Assembly: GCA_036310185.1 (NCBI GenBank)
Contig: JAXJSH010000127.1
Location: 1 to 53,371 of the forward strand
Direction of reading: 5' to 3'
DNA from: JALENY01 sp036310185
GTDB lineage: Bacteria; Bacillota; Clostridia; Lachnospirales; Lachnospiraceae
Length of the DNA: 53,371 bases
Notes under the pieces: generated by a model
Database searches by the model: none
Told to the model about the DNA's origin: nothing
The model's input: the letters and a program-made list of their open reading frames with translations, nothing else
Made by a program: the position numbers and the translations under genes
Shown here: positions 1-7,458 of the stretch, one piece after another
Layout: the number at the start of each line of letters is the position of its first letter
How positions within the stretch are numbered: the stretch's first letter is position 1

Positions 1-10
1 CAATAGATGA

Positions 11-82
11 TCCTCGATAGCTCAATGGTAGAGCACACGGCTGTTAACCGTGGGGTTGTTGGTTCGAGCCCAACTCGGGGAG
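11..82 (+). tRNA. tRNA-Asn (anticodon GTT)
   Basis: A complete cloverleaf can be folded. The acceptor stem TCCTCGA pairs with TCGGGGA (one G-T pair), the anticodon loop is CTGTTAA with anticodon GTT, and the T-arm is GTTGG-TTCGAGC-CCAAC. The discriminator base is G and CCA is not encoded. It sits at the window edge and may be the last gene of a tRNA cluster. A terminator follows directly. Confidence 0.95.
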
Positions 83-86
83 CTGG

Positions 87-118
87 AATCCTGCAGATGA
101 GAGTCTGCAGGATTTTTT
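87..118 (+). terminator. Rho-independent terminator after tRNA-Asn
   Basis: Perfect 10-bp inverted repeat AATCCTGCAG / CTGCAGGATT with an 8-nt loop, followed by a T run. It ends the tRNA-Asn transcript. Confidence 0.9.
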
Positions 119-129
119 GTGCTGTTAAT

Positions 130-176
130 AAAACCGGAATCTGAGAGTTAAAAGTGACTCAAATTCCGGTTTTTTG
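130..176 (-). terminator. Bidirectional terminator downstream of the iclR-type gene
   Basis: Stem AAAACCGGAAT / ATTCCGGTTTT (11 bp, loop about 22 nt) with A/T runs on both flanks. It lies directly after the stop codon of the minus-strand regulator gene and faces the tRNA transcript on the other strand, so it probably acts in both directions. Confidence 0.8.
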
Positions 177-180
177 TTAT

Positions 181-945
181 TCAGGATATATATAGTTCAT
201 GCTGAATATTTTCTTTGGTCTGTAAAATCAAATCAGAAAGCTGACGAATACGCTCGTCACTCATGCGGTCTTTTGGAGCAGATATGCTGATTGCATAGTT
301 GGATTCTCCGTTGTAGTTTTTCAGTGATACGGCGATACATCTGACACCCAGTTCATTTTCCTCATTATCCAGAGAATAGCCTTTTTGCCGAATCTGCCGG
401 ATTCTTGTCAATAATTCCGATAATTCCACGATCGTATAGTCTGTCAGTTTTTTAATCTTGCTGTTTTTCCAGATCGATGTGATTTTTTCATCGGACATAT
501 CGGCCATCAGCGCTTTTCCAACACCGGAACAGTATAGCGGAATCGTTTTTCCTACCATGGAGACCAGGCGAACGGCATTTTTTGTGGCATCTACCTTATC
601 GATGTAGACGGCGTCTGTTCCATTTAACTGCACCAGATGAACAATTTCTCCGGTCTGCTCTGCCAGTGTTTTCAGATGAGGGCGGGCAATATCGGTCATA
701 CTGTTTTTGGAGAGAATCTGATTTGAAATATTGCATATTTTAAAAGTAAGACTGTATTTCAGTGTTTCCGGATCCTGTTTTACATAATCCATGCAGATCA
801 AAGAGTTCAGAATACGGTGAATCGTAGTTTTATTCAATGAAAGTTCTTTGCTTAAGTCCAGCAGTCCCATGGAACCGTGTTCTCCCAGACATTCAATGGT
901 GCGAAAGATACGTTCAGATACTTGAATCGGATTTTTTTCTTCCAT
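181..945 (-). CDS. IclR-family transcriptional regulator (KdgR-like)
   Basis: This 254-aa protein has IclR architecture. An N-terminal winged helix-turn-helix spans about residues 10-65 (LSLNKTTIHRILNSL as the recognition region). The C-terminal effector domain (about 75-245) contains the family's YCSGVGKALMA and GYSLDNEENELGVRCIA segments. IclR proteins are usually repressors that release DNA on binding a small carbon metabolite. The gene is divergent from a 2-keto-3-deoxygluconate kinase gene whose promoter carries tandem TTTCA-N5-TGAAA palindromes, so a KdgR-like role in hexuronate or ketodeoxygluconate use is the natural inference. The start is supported by an AGGAG about 9 nt upstream. 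The effector is not determined by sequence. Confidence 0.9.
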   Translation of the reverse strand: MEEKNPIQVSERIFRTIECLGEHGSMGLLDLSKELSLNKTTIHRILNSLICMDYVKQDPETLKYSLTFKICNISNQILSKNSMTDIARPHLKTLAEQTGEIVHLVQLNGTDAVYIDKVDATKNAVRLVSMVGKTIPLYCSGVGKALMADMSDEKITSIWKNSKIKKLTDYTIVELSELLTRIRQIRQKGYSLDNEENELGVRCIAVSLKNYNGESNYAISISAPKDRMSDERIRQLSDLILQTKENIQHELYIS

Positions 946-1110
946 AATCGTACTCCTGTTTTATTCTAAGCGTTATTTTAGCATGATTTTATGTGGAGAG
1001 TAAACAATAAATGTGAATCGGCAAATTTTTGTGTCAATCAGGAGCTGAGGCAGAGTTTGTGCCAGTCCAGATTAAATAAATGTTGATTAAGACAGGAATA
1101 AAATCCATAC

Positions 1111-1138
1111 TTGACAATCATTAACGAATGAGTATAAT
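1111..1138 (+). promoter_or_regulatory. Sigma-A promoter of the kdgK-like gene
   Basis: A perfect -35 TTGACA (1111-1116) and a perfect -10 TATAAT (1133-1138) are separated by 16 bp. Transcription would start near 1145, just upstream of the two operator-like palindromes. Confidence 0.8.
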
Positions 1139-1150
1139 CAAAAATAAAAG

Positions 1151-1185
1151 GTTCGTAATATGAAAATGAGTTTCACAATATGAAA
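1151..1185 (+). promoter_or_regulatory. Tandem IclR/KdgR-type operator palindromes
   Basis: Two related 15-bp near-palindromes lie 20 bp apart centre to centre, about two helical turns: GTTCGTAATATGAAA (1151-1165) and TTTCACAATATGAAA (1171-1185). The second has perfect TTTCA/TGAAA arms around 5 bp. They lie just after the predicted transcription start and before the kinase ribosome site, where a repressor would block elongation. Assignment to the adjacent IclR protein is inference from position and from similarity to KdgR operators. Confidence 0.6.
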
Positions 1186-1203
1186 TTGCGGAGGCGAATG
1201 GAT

Positions 1204-2229
1204 ATGGGAAAAAAAGAATTTGATTTACTGACTTTAGGTGAGATTTTACTTCGTTTATCTCCGCCAAATAATGAGCGGATCGTACGAAGTGAGGTGTTTG
1301 AAAAACAGGTTGGCGGTGCTGAACTGAACGTTGCTGCAGGCGTATCGCTGCTTGGACTGCGTTCCGGTATTATATCCAGAATTCCGGACAGTGCGATTGG
1401 TATTTTTGCGAAAAATAAGATCCGTTTCTGTGGTGTCAGTGATGATTATCTTGTTTATGATAAGGGAAACGATGCCAGACTGGGTATGTATTTTTATGAA
1501 AACGGAGCTTATCCGAGAAAACCGGAAGTGGTTTATGACCGACAGAATTCTTCTGTTACCAGGATCAGCATTGCTGATTTTGATGAAAGTATTTTTGAAT
1601 CAGCCAGATGTTTTCATACATCCGGTATTACACTGGCATTGAGTGAATGCTGCAGAAAAACAGGTATGGAGATGATTAAGCGTTTCAAAGAAAAAGGAGC
1701 GGTTATTTCTTTTGATGTGAATTTCCGCCGGAATCTGTGGTCTGGTGAAGAGGCAAAAAAATGTATTGAGGAAATTTTGCCGTATATAGATATTTTCTAT
1801 TGTTCTGAAGATACCGCACGTCTCACTTTTGGCAAAGAGGGTGATCTGCAGACCATTATGAAGAGTTTTGCGAAGGAATATCCATTGTCTGTAATTGCCT
1901 CTACGCAGCGTACGGTTCATAGCCCGAAGGTACATAGTTTCACTTCTGTGATCTATGATGTGAAGGCCGATCGTTTTTATGAGGAAGAACCATATAAAAA
2001 CATTGAAGTGGTGGATCGTATCGGAAGCGGTGATGCTTATGTGGCAGGTTCTCTTTATGGTCTTCTCTGTGAAGAGGGAGATTGTGAAAAAGCACTGAAG
2101 TATGGAAATGCCTGCAGTGCGGCAAAGAATACAATTCCGGGAGATATGCCGTCTTTAAACAAAGGAGAGGTTGAGAATATTATAAGAGCCCATGGTGCAG
2201 TGGGATATCAAAGTGAAATGAATCGATAA
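1204..2229 (+). CDS. kdgK: 2-keto-3-deoxygluconate kinase (PfkB family sugar kinase)
   Basis: A 341-aa ribokinase/PfkB-family kinase that would phosphorylate 2-keto-3-deoxygluconate to KDPG in hexuronate or pectin breakdown. The N-terminal LLTLGEILLRLSPP and VGGAELNVAAGVSLLG match KdgK-type members. The C-terminal PfkB signature, with anion hole and catalytic base, is DRIGSGDAYVAGSL, the catalytic Asp following GSG. I chose the ATG at 1204: GGAGG at 1190-1194 is 9 nt upstream, whereas the ATGs at 1180 and 1198 lie upstream of or too close to that site. Divergence from an IclR regulator and the operator-like sites support sugar-acid control. Exact substrate is inferred from family resemblance. 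Confidence 0.82.
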   Translation: MGKKEFDLLTLGEILLRLSPPNNERIVRSEVFEKQVGGAELNVAAGVSLLGLRSGIISRIPDSAIGIFAKNKIRFCGVSDDYLVYDKGNDARLGMYFYENGAYPRKPEVVYDRQNSSVTRISIADFDESIFESARCFHTSGITLALSECCRKTGMEMIKRFKEKGAVISFDVNFRRNLWSGEEAKKCIEEILPYIDIFYCSEDTARLTFGKEGDLQTIMKSFAKEYPLSVIASTQRTVHSPKVHSFTSVIYDVKADRFYEEEPYKNIEVVDRIGSGDAYVAGSLYGLLCEEGDCEKALKYGNACSAAKNTIPGDMPSLNKGEVENIIRAHGAVGYQSEMNR

Positions 2230-2363
2230 ATTCTGTGCTTATATATGAACCGTTTTTTTGGGGGAGTCAAAGATTTTGGACGTGTCTGATTCTATCCTTA
2301 AACCGGTTTTGGGAATGGGAAATAACCTTTGAAATAATCCTGTATGTATATGATCAAAAATGC

Positions 2364-2391
2364 TTGATATTTTGCATAAATAGGTTAAAAT
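2364..2391 (+). promoter_or_regulatory. Possible promoter of the CaCA exchanger gene
   Basis: TTGATA (2364-2369) and TAAAAT (2386-2391), spacer 16 bp, lie about 50 bp before the exchanger start. Both boxes deviate from consensus, so this is tentative. The rest of the 2230-2441 gap shows nothing else I recognise. Confidence 0.4.
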
Positions 2392-2441
2392 AAGTTTGGG
2401 CAATCCAGATGGTTGCTGAATATACTAAAGGAGAATAACCC

Positions 2442-3389
2442 ATGACATTATTATGGAACATATTTTTACTGGTTTTGGGATTTGTAGTTTTGATTAAGGG
2501 TGCAGATGTTTTTGTGGAGGGCGCATCCGGTATTGCAAAAAAGTTTAATATTCCTCAGATTATTATTGGTCTTACGATTGTTGCATTCGGAACCAGTGCA
2601 CCGGAGGCAGCGGTTAGTATTTCTGCTGGTATTAGAGGAAACGGCGGTATTGCAGTTGGAAATATTCTGGGCAGCAATATTCTGAATATTCTGTTGATTC
2701 TTGGAATATCATCCTGTATTGTAGCATTGAAAGTACAGGTATCTACTATGAAGTATGAGATACCTTTTATGTTTATCATTACAGTTGTGTTACTTGCCCT
2801 GGGAATGCTGCAGGGAGAGCTTAATAAAATATCCGGATTGATTTTGTGGGCTTTATTTATTCTGTTTTTTGTATACCTGATTCGTCAGGCAAAAAATGGA
2901 ACGGCTGAGGAGGATCCGGCCGCTGCAAATATTGGTCATAAGAAGAGTCTGGGTACACTGATTCTTGTAACGGTAATAGGTCTTGTTGCTATTGTATGGG
3001 GAAGTGATCTTACTGTAGATGGAGCAAGTTATATAGCTAAGACGCTGGGAATGAGTGATCGTATCATCGGTCTTACAATTGTTGCATTCGGAACATCACT
3101 TCCGGAACTGCTGACTTCCATTACAGCAGCCAGAAAGGGCAACTGTGATATTGCGATCGGTAATATCGTTGGAAGTAATATTTTTAATATCCTGTTTGTT
3201 CTTGGTACGACTTCATTGATTGTGGATATTCCATTTGGAAAAGAATATCTGATTGACAATGTAATTGCCATTGGAGCTGTTGTATTGCTGCTGCTTGGCG
3301 TAATCAGAAAAAAAGCACTGACCAGAACCGGTGGTGTGGCTATGCTGATTTCTTTTGTTGTTTACTATGCATATGTTCTGATGAAATAA
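2442..3389 (+). CDS. Calcium/sodium antiporter, CaCA family (YrbG-like)
   Basis: A 315-aa integral membrane protein with the internal duplication of the CaCA superfamily. The alpha-repeat motifs occur twice: GLTIVAFGTSAPE with GNILGSNILNILLILG in the first half, and GLTIVAFGTSLPELLTS with GNIVGSNIFNILFVLG in the second. The two halves are inverted topological repeats of about five membrane segments each, joined by a polar linker (RQAKNGTAEEDPAAA, about residue 147). The protein should exchange Na+ for Ca2+ or a related cation across the inner membrane. Its length fits bacterial YrbG proteins. A clear AAGGAG precedes the ATG. It stands alone between the kinase and the tRNA genes. Confidence 0.92.
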   Translation: MTLLWNIFLLVLGFVVLIKGADVFVEGASGIAKKFNIPQIIIGLTIVAFGTSAPEAAVSISAGIRGNGGIAVGNILGSNILNILLILGISSCIVALKVQVSTMKYEIPFMFIITVVLLALGMLQGELNKISGLILWALFILFFVYLIRQAKNGTAEEDPAAANIGHKKSLGTLILVTVIGLVAIVWGSDLTVDGASYIAKTLGMSDRIIGLTIVAFGTSLPELLTSITAARKGNCDIAIGNIVGSNIFNILFVLGTTSLIVDIPFGKEYLIDNVIAIGAVVLLLLGVIRKKALTRTGGVAMLISFVVYYAYVLMK

Positions 3390-3582
3390 CAGAAAGATTG
3401 GGAAAATGGCAGTGCTGTATAAAAAGTGTTGCAAAAAGGAATGTAAGTGCATAAATATATAGAAAGCGCTGAAATGTAAGTTGTGCGCTGAAGTGAAAAA
3501 GTAAATGCAGGATGTAAAGATAACGTCCGGTTGAAAAGAAATGGTGAAATGAAAAGAAATTGCAGAAAAATAAAAAAAACAC

Positions 3583-3611
3583 TTGCAATTGATTAAAGAC
3601 TATGGTATTAT
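3583..3611 (+). promoter_or_regulatory. Promoter of the tRNA-Glu/tRNA-Cys transcript
   Basis: TTGCAA (3583-3588) and TATTAT (3606-3611) with a 17-bp spacer. The leader then contains a 9-bp hairpin TTCGTCGCT / AGCGGCGAA before tRNA-Glu. The 3390-3582 stretch is AT-rich with no supported gene. Confidence 0.65.
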
Positions 3612-3677
3612 TAATTTCGTCGCTGAGATAGAGCGGCGAAGTTAATATCACTTGAGTATAGAACTCAAGAAGTTTAC

Positions 3678-3749
3678 GGCTCCTTGGTCAAGCGGTTAAG
3701 ACATCGCCCTTTCACGGCGGTAACACGGGTTCGATTCCCGTAGGAGTCA
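3678..3749 (+). tRNA. tRNA-Glu (anticodon TTC)
   Basis: Full cloverleaf: acceptor GGCTCCT / AGGAGTC (one G-T pair), anticodon stem GCCCTTTCACGGC with TTC in the loop, T-arm ACGGG-TTCGATT-CCCGT, discriminator A, no encoded CCA. It is co-transcribed with tRNA-Cys 15 nt downstream. Confidence 0.95.
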
Positions 3750-3764
3750 TTTCCAATTAAATAT

Positions 3765-3835
3765 GGCGCGATAGCCAAGTGGTAAGGCACGGGTCTGCAA
3801 CACCCTTATCGCCGGTTCAAATCCGGCTCGCGCCT
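3765..3835 (+). tRNA. tRNA-Cys (anticodon GCA)
   Basis: Cloverleaf with acceptor GGCGCGA / TCGCGCC, anticodon loop GTCTGCAAC (GCA), T-arm GCCGG-TTCAAAT-CCGGC and discriminator T, the expected base for tRNA-Cys. A strong terminator follows 8 nt later. Confidence 0.95.
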
Positions 3836-3843
3836 CTTCTGAG

Positions 3844-3873
3844 ATCTCAGGATATTGGTTCCTGAGATTTTTT
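3844..3873 (+). terminator. Rho-independent terminator after tRNA-Cys
   Basis: Perfect 9-bp stem ATCTCAGGA / TCCTGAGAT, 7-nt loop, then a run of T. It closes the two-tRNA transcript. Confidence 0.9.
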
Positions 3874-3988
3874 ATTGTATCAACAATGGTTACCATTGGT
3901 TATTATCAACTTATCTGGCCGTCATGGTGGTATGGATAATTTTGCATTGAATTGAGATATGGTATTAGAGCATAAATATCCTTGTGGA

Positions 3989-4096
3989 AATGGGGAGTAA
4001 TCCGTAGGTATCAAGGGGGCAAAATACCTTTTGATCCCAACATCTATAGAAATAGGTAATACAAATGGGCAGTGTGCAATAGCCTGTGAAAACAGG
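3989..4096 (+). ncRNA. Candidate structured leader RNA upstream of the AIM24 gene
   Basis: The 293-bp gap before the AIM24 gene contains consecutive short hairpins. ATCAAGGGG pairs with CCTTTTGAT (loop GCAAAATA). CTAT-AGAA-ATAG follows. CCTGT-GAAA-ACAGG (about 4082-4095) has a GNRA tetraloop and sits about 25 nt before the ribosome site. There is no T-run terminator. I compared it from memory with Mn2+, NiCo, ZTP and THF riboswitches and none fits. It may be an unrecognised cis-regulatory RNA or chance structure. Confidence 0.3.
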
Positions 4097-4128
4097 AATA
4101 AAAGGATAAGATAAGGGGGAAATGTTTT

Positions 4129-4803
4129 ATGAAATATGAAATTCAGGGTGAAAATCTTCCGGTTGTGATTTGTCAACTGAATTCCGGGGAGACTATGATC
4201 ACAGAGAGCGGAAGTATGAGCTGGATGAGTCCGAATATGAAGATGGAGACAACTTCCGGAGGATTGAAAAAAGTCTTTGGGCGAATGATGTCCGGAGATT
4301 CCCTGTTTTTAAATCGCTATACGGCACAGGGAGACGGTATGATTGCGTTTGCGTCCAGTTTTCCGGGATCCATCCGCGCACTTGAAATTGAGTCAGGAAA
4401 AAGCATGATCGTGCAGAAAAAGGCATTTCTGGCGGCAGAGGAAGGTGTTGGATTGTCAGTCTATTTCCAGCAGAAGTTCAGCAGAGGGCTCTTTGGCGGG
4501 GAAGGATTTATCATGCAGAAACTTTCCGGAAAGGGAACGGCTTTTATCGAAATTGATGGTTCTGCGGTAGAATATGAACTGGAAGCAGGGCAGCAGATGG
4601 TGATTGATACCGGTTATCTGGCGGCTATGGAAGAGAGCTGTACCATGGAGATTGTGAGAGTGCAGGGAGCGAAAAATATGCTGCTGGGCGGAGAAGGCCT
4701 TTTTAATACTGTAGTGAAAGGACCGGGTAAGGTCATTCTTCAGACTATGCCGCTGGCAAAAGTGGCGGATCTGCTTCGTCCGTTCTTTGTACAGAATAAT
4801 TAA
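4129..4803 (+). CDS. AIM24 family protein (TIGR00266/DUF124)
   Basis: A 224-aa protein of the AIM24 family, which forms a beta-rich fold. Bacterial members have no established reaction; the family name comes from a yeast mitochondrial protein. Supporting segments are the N-terminal MKYEIQGENLPVVICQLNSG, the GETMITESGSMSWMSPNMKM block, AEEGVGLSVYFQQKFSRGLFGGEGFIMQKLSG, and the C-terminal MLLGGEGLFNTVVKGPGKVILQTMP. There is no signal peptide or membrane segment, so it is cytosolic or peripheral. AAGGGGG lies about 10 nt before the ATG. It is preceded by the structured leader and followed 60 bp later by a phosphoesterase, possibly co-transcribed. Family assignment is firm; function is unknown. 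Confidence 0.88.
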   Translation: MKYEIQGENLPVVICQLNSGETMITESGSMSWMSPNMKMETTSGGLKKVFGRMMSGDSLFLNRYTAQGDGMIAFASSFPGSIRALEIESGKSMIVQKKAFLAAEEGVGLSVYFQQKFSRGLFGGEGFIMQKLSGKGTAFIEIDGSAVEYELEAGQQMVIDTGYLAAMEESCTMEIVRVQGAKNMLLGGEGLFNTVVKGPGKVILQTMPLAKVADLLRPFFVQNN

Positions 4804-4863
4804 GGCAAGAACAGCCGGAATGGAATCTTTATAAAACTGGTGAAAGAATGAAGGTGAGCGTGT

Positions 4864-5478
4864 ATGCGATATTATATAGCGGATCCGCACTTTTTTCATG
4901 GAGCATTAAATACGAAGATGGATCACCGCGGCTTTGAGAGCGTGGAAGCTATGAATGCGTATATGCTCAGAAAATGGAATGCAAAAGTGCATAAAAACGA
5001 TGAGGTTGTGATTCTTGGGGATCTATCCTGGGGAAATGCTCAGGAGACCAATGCTCTGCTGGAAAAATTAAACGGTCGATTGTATCTGGTGGAGGGAAAC
5101 CATGACCGTTTTTCTTCCGGCGGAGCTTATAATGCAAAACGGTTTGTCTGGATCAAACCTTATGCGGAGCTGCATGACAGCAGGCGAAAGGTGGTTCTGA
5201 GTCATTATCCCATTATGTGTTATAACGGCCAGTATCGTGTGGATGAAAAAGGGGATCCGAAAGTTTATATGCTGTATGGGCATGTGCATGACACGTATGA
5301 TCAGCGGCTTATTGAGCAGTTTCAGGATATTACACGCAGTTCAGTTCGGGTACATATGGATGGAGAGGAAAAAGGGATTCCATGTAATATGATTAACTGC
5401 TTTTGTATGTATTCGGACTATACGCCGCTTACACTGGATGAGTGGATTTTATGTGATAAGAAGAGGAGAGGATGTTGA
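4864..5478 (+). CDS. Metallophosphoesterase family protein
   Basis: A 204-aa calcineurin-like phosphoesterase, cytosolic. The metal-binding blocks appear in order: ADPHFFHG near the N-terminus (D-x-H), GDLSWG, EGNHDRF (GNHD signature), LSHYPI and GHVHD near the C-terminus. These supply the ligands of a dinuclear metal centre. Family members hydrolyse phosphomonoesters, cyclic nucleotides or dinucleotides; the substrate cannot be read from sequence. A second phosphoesterase at 48382-49002 is only distantly similar. GAAGGTGAG lies about 6 nt before the ATG. The stop codon is buried inside the terminator stem that follows. Confidence 0.88.
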   Translation: MRYYIADPHFFHGALNTKMDHRGFESVEAMNAYMLRKWNAKVHKNDEVVILGDLSWGNAQETNALLEKLNGRLYLVEGNHDRFSSGGAYNAKRFVWIKPYAELHDSRRKVVLSHYPIMCYNGQYRVDEKGDPKVYMLYGHVHDTYDQRLIEQFQDITRSSVRVHMDGEEKGIPCNMINCFCMYSDYTPLTLDEWILCDKKRRGC

Positions 5479-5502
5479 CAGGCATTCTCTCCTCTTCTTT
5501 AT
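5458..5502 (+). terminator. Terminator overlapping the phosphoesterase stop codon
   Basis: A 13-bp stem, AAGAAGAGGAGAG / CTCTCCTCTTCTT, with a 16-nt loop. Its left arm lies in the last codons of the phosphoesterase gene and the stop codon is in the loop. It could also serve the convergent bioY gene. Confidence 0.75.
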
Positions 5503-5520
5503 AGAATATGGTTTATTTCT

Positions 5521-6060
5521 TTAGAGAATACGGTTTAGCTGGCGGCGAAGCTTCAGGCCGGAGATTGCTGCCAGAATTGTTTTTATGGCTGTCGTGGGGA
5601 TAAATGGCAGTACGCAGGTACTGAATCCAACCAATATGGTACTGTGAGTGAGCAGACAGAACAGAAGGGTTCCGGCTGCAAAGTTAACCACGGTTCCAAG
5701 GATAATGCATATAGGAAAAAGGCCTTTCTTACGGCGATGTTCAGCGCCCAGACCGGCCAGAAAAGCCATGATCGGGAAGGAGAGAAGAAATCCTCCGGTT
5801 GGTCCCCAAAAGGCCTGCAAACCGCCGTTAAAGCCGGTAAAAACGGGAACACCGACTGCGCCAAGCAGAAGGTAGATGAATACGGAGATGGTGCCGTTTC
5901 TGGGGCCCAGGACGATGCCGGTCAGAGTGACGGCAAAGGTCTGCATAGTCATAGGGACGCCGAAGGGCATGGGAATGCAGATCTGAGCCATGATGACGAG
6001 GACCGCGGTAAAGACTGCGATGGAGCAGAGCTCCTGCAGGGTAAGTTTTGTTTTTTTCAT
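5521..6060 (-). CDS. bioY: Biotin transporter BioY (ECF S component)
   Basis: A 179-aa hydrophobic protein with about six membrane segments, matching BioY, the substrate-binding S component of the ECF biotin importer. Typical segments are IPMPFGVPMTMQTFAVTLTG near residue 30, GAVGVPVFTGFNGG and GPTGGFLLSFP. It would bind biotin and work with a shared EcfAAT module encoded elsewhere. I chose the ATG at 6060 because CCGGAG lies 8 nt upstream; an in-frame ATG at 6111 has no such site. The upstream region has a promoter whose -35 box overlaps a BirA-type operator, so biotin repression is likely. It is convergent with the phosphoesterase gene. Confidence 0.93.
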   Translation of the reverse strand: MKKTKLTLQELCSIAVFTAVLVIMAQICIPMPFGVPMTMQTFAVTLTGIVLGPRNGTISVFIYLLLGAVGVPVFTGFNGGLQAFWGPTGGFLLSFPIMAFLAGLGAEHRRKKGLFPICIILGTVVNFAAGTLLFCLLTHSTILVGFSTCVLPFIPTTAIKTILAAISGLKLRRQLNRIL

Positions 6061-6165
6061 AATAAATCTCCGGATATGTTTCAAAATAGCTGTAATAAAA
6101 TTGTTTTTCAAAATTAATTGCAGAAGTGAGGTTAAAATAAAAAATTGTTTTTAAAATTCAGATTA

Positions 6166-6219
6166 AGTATATATTGGGAAAATGTGAAATGTCAACCACT
6201 ATAATTTTGAGGTTAACAA
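6166..6219 (-). promoter_or_regulatory. bioY promoter with overlapping BirA-type operator
   Basis: On the minus strand a -35 TTGACA (6195-6190) and a -10 TATACT (6171-6166) are spaced 18 bp. Overlapping the -35 is the inverted repeat TGTCAACC-N13-GGTTAACA (6190-6218), which closely resembles the BirA box TTGTTAACC...GGTTAACAA of Firmicutes. BirA with biotinyl-AMP would occlude the promoter. The BirA assignment rests on motif resemblance plus the identity of the downstream gene. Confidence 0.7.
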
Positions 6220-6343
6220 AAAGAAAATGACCGGATATGGACTCGATAAAAGAGATTGTGTTATACTATATCAGGTAACATAAAACAGAAAAAGGGCAGA
6301 AATGTGTGAGGCAATGAAATGCCTGTGAATGAGGAATAAAGAT

Positions 6344-7234
6344 ATGATAAAAGTAATTGCAGTTGATATGGACGGAACTCTTTTAAATGAGAAAAATGAT
6401 ATATCTGAGGAGACCCTGGAGGCAATCCGAAAAGCGGAAGAAGCGGGCATTGAGATGATCATAGCAACTGGGCGCGGATATCATTATGCCATGAGTGCCC
6501 TGGAAAAGCATCCATTTAAACGCAGATATCTTCTTATGAGCGGCGGTGAGGTCCGGGACGAACAGGAACGGATTGAGCGTCAGATTCTTCTGGGTTATGA
6601 TACCATTTTAAATTTATATAAAATATGCCAAAAATATCATGTTATGGTACATTTCTGTGGGGATGAATTCGATTATGCGGTTGGAACGGAAGCGGAAATC
6701 TATGAAGGTATGTGCAAAGAGCTGTGTTCTTTCACAGGATTTTCCAGAGAGGAGATTACAGGTTCAAAGATATTTAAGGCCATGTTTGGCAGAATCCGTG
6801 AAATGAAAACGATTGAGGAAATTCAGAATTATGCCGTTTTTAAGGCGTTTATCTTCTCGGATGACGAGACGATGCTGGCAGAACTGGATAGGGAATTGAT
6901 GCGTATACCGGATATTGCATCGGCATCTTCCTTTCCCACAAATCTTGAAATCACGGATATCCGGGCACAAAAAGGGCTGATTTTAAAGGATATGGTAGAG
7001 ACGAGGGGCTATTCTCTGGATGAGGTGATGGCGCTTGGAGACAGTTTAAATGACGAGTCCATGCTGGCTATGCCCATAGGGGCGCCGGTTGCCATGGGAA
7101 ATGCCCATGAAAAACTGAAGAAAATCTGTCCGTACTGTACCAAAACCAATGTGGAGCATGGTGTGGCATACGCCATTGAAAAAGTGTTGGAGGGCAGACT
7201 GGAAGATCTGAGAAATCCGGAATATGAACCATAA
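6344..7234 (+). CDS. Cof-type HAD-IIB family phosphatase
   Basis: A 296-aa haloacid-dehalogenase-superfamily hydrolase of the Cof/YcsE type. Motif I, VDMDGTLLNEKND, supplies the nucleophile Asp and the acid/base Asp. Motif II is IIATGRG, a conserved Lys lies in RAQKGLILKDM, and motif IV is ALGDSLNDESML with the Mg-binding Asp residues. The cap domain between motifs II and III is type IIB. Such enzymes dephosphorylate sugar phosphates or cofactors such as FMN or PLP; the substrate is not predictable here. The start at 6344 is preferred: GAGGA sits 8 nt before it, while the in-frame ATG at 6329 overlaps that site. It is divergent from bioY. Confidence 0.9.
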   Translation: MIKVIAVDMDGTLLNEKNDISEETLEAIRKAEEAGIEMIIATGRGYHYAMSALEKHPFKRRYLLMSGGEVRDEQERIERQILLGYDTILNLYKICQKYHVMVHFCGDEFDYAVGTEAEIYEGMCKELCSFTGFSREEITGSKIFKAMFGRIREMKTIEEIQNYAVFKAFIFSDDETMLAELDRELMRIPDIASASSFPTNLEITDIRAQKGLILKDMVETRGYSLDEVMALGDSLNDESMLAMPIGAPVAMGNAHEKLKKICPYCTKTNVEHGVAYAIEKVLEGRLEDLRNPEYEP

Positions 7235-7458
7235 AATACAGTGGCGTAAAATGCAGTGAGATAAAGATGAGAGAGGGCTGAATTGGTAAAAATCGAAAGC
7301 AATGTGATAAAAACCAATGAGGCTGGATTTGTGGAAATAAAAGGCAGTGTGATACCGTTCAATGAGACGGCAATTAGAAATTTCAGGGTATTACAGCAAG
7401 TGAAAACAAATAGAAAGCAACTGTAATCAAACTATAACGGTAATAAAACTATATTTGT

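Noticed and set aside
3989..4096. Mn2+ (yybP-ykoY) or THF riboswitch
   Set aside because: GGGGAGTA is suggestive, but the remaining conserved cores of those classes are absent and the downstream gene is not a typical target.
5644..6117. A 157-codon plus-strand open frame opposite bioY
   Set aside because: Gly/Asp/Lys-rich shadow of hydrophobic bioY codons, without a ribosome site.
7283..7426. A possible 47-codon TTG-start ORF before larE, with an imperfect 25-bp direct repeat at 7299-7323 and 7344-7368
   Set aside because: A GAGAGGG lies ahead of the TTG, but a rare start, short length and no recognisable family make chance likely. Conservation in relatives would revive it.
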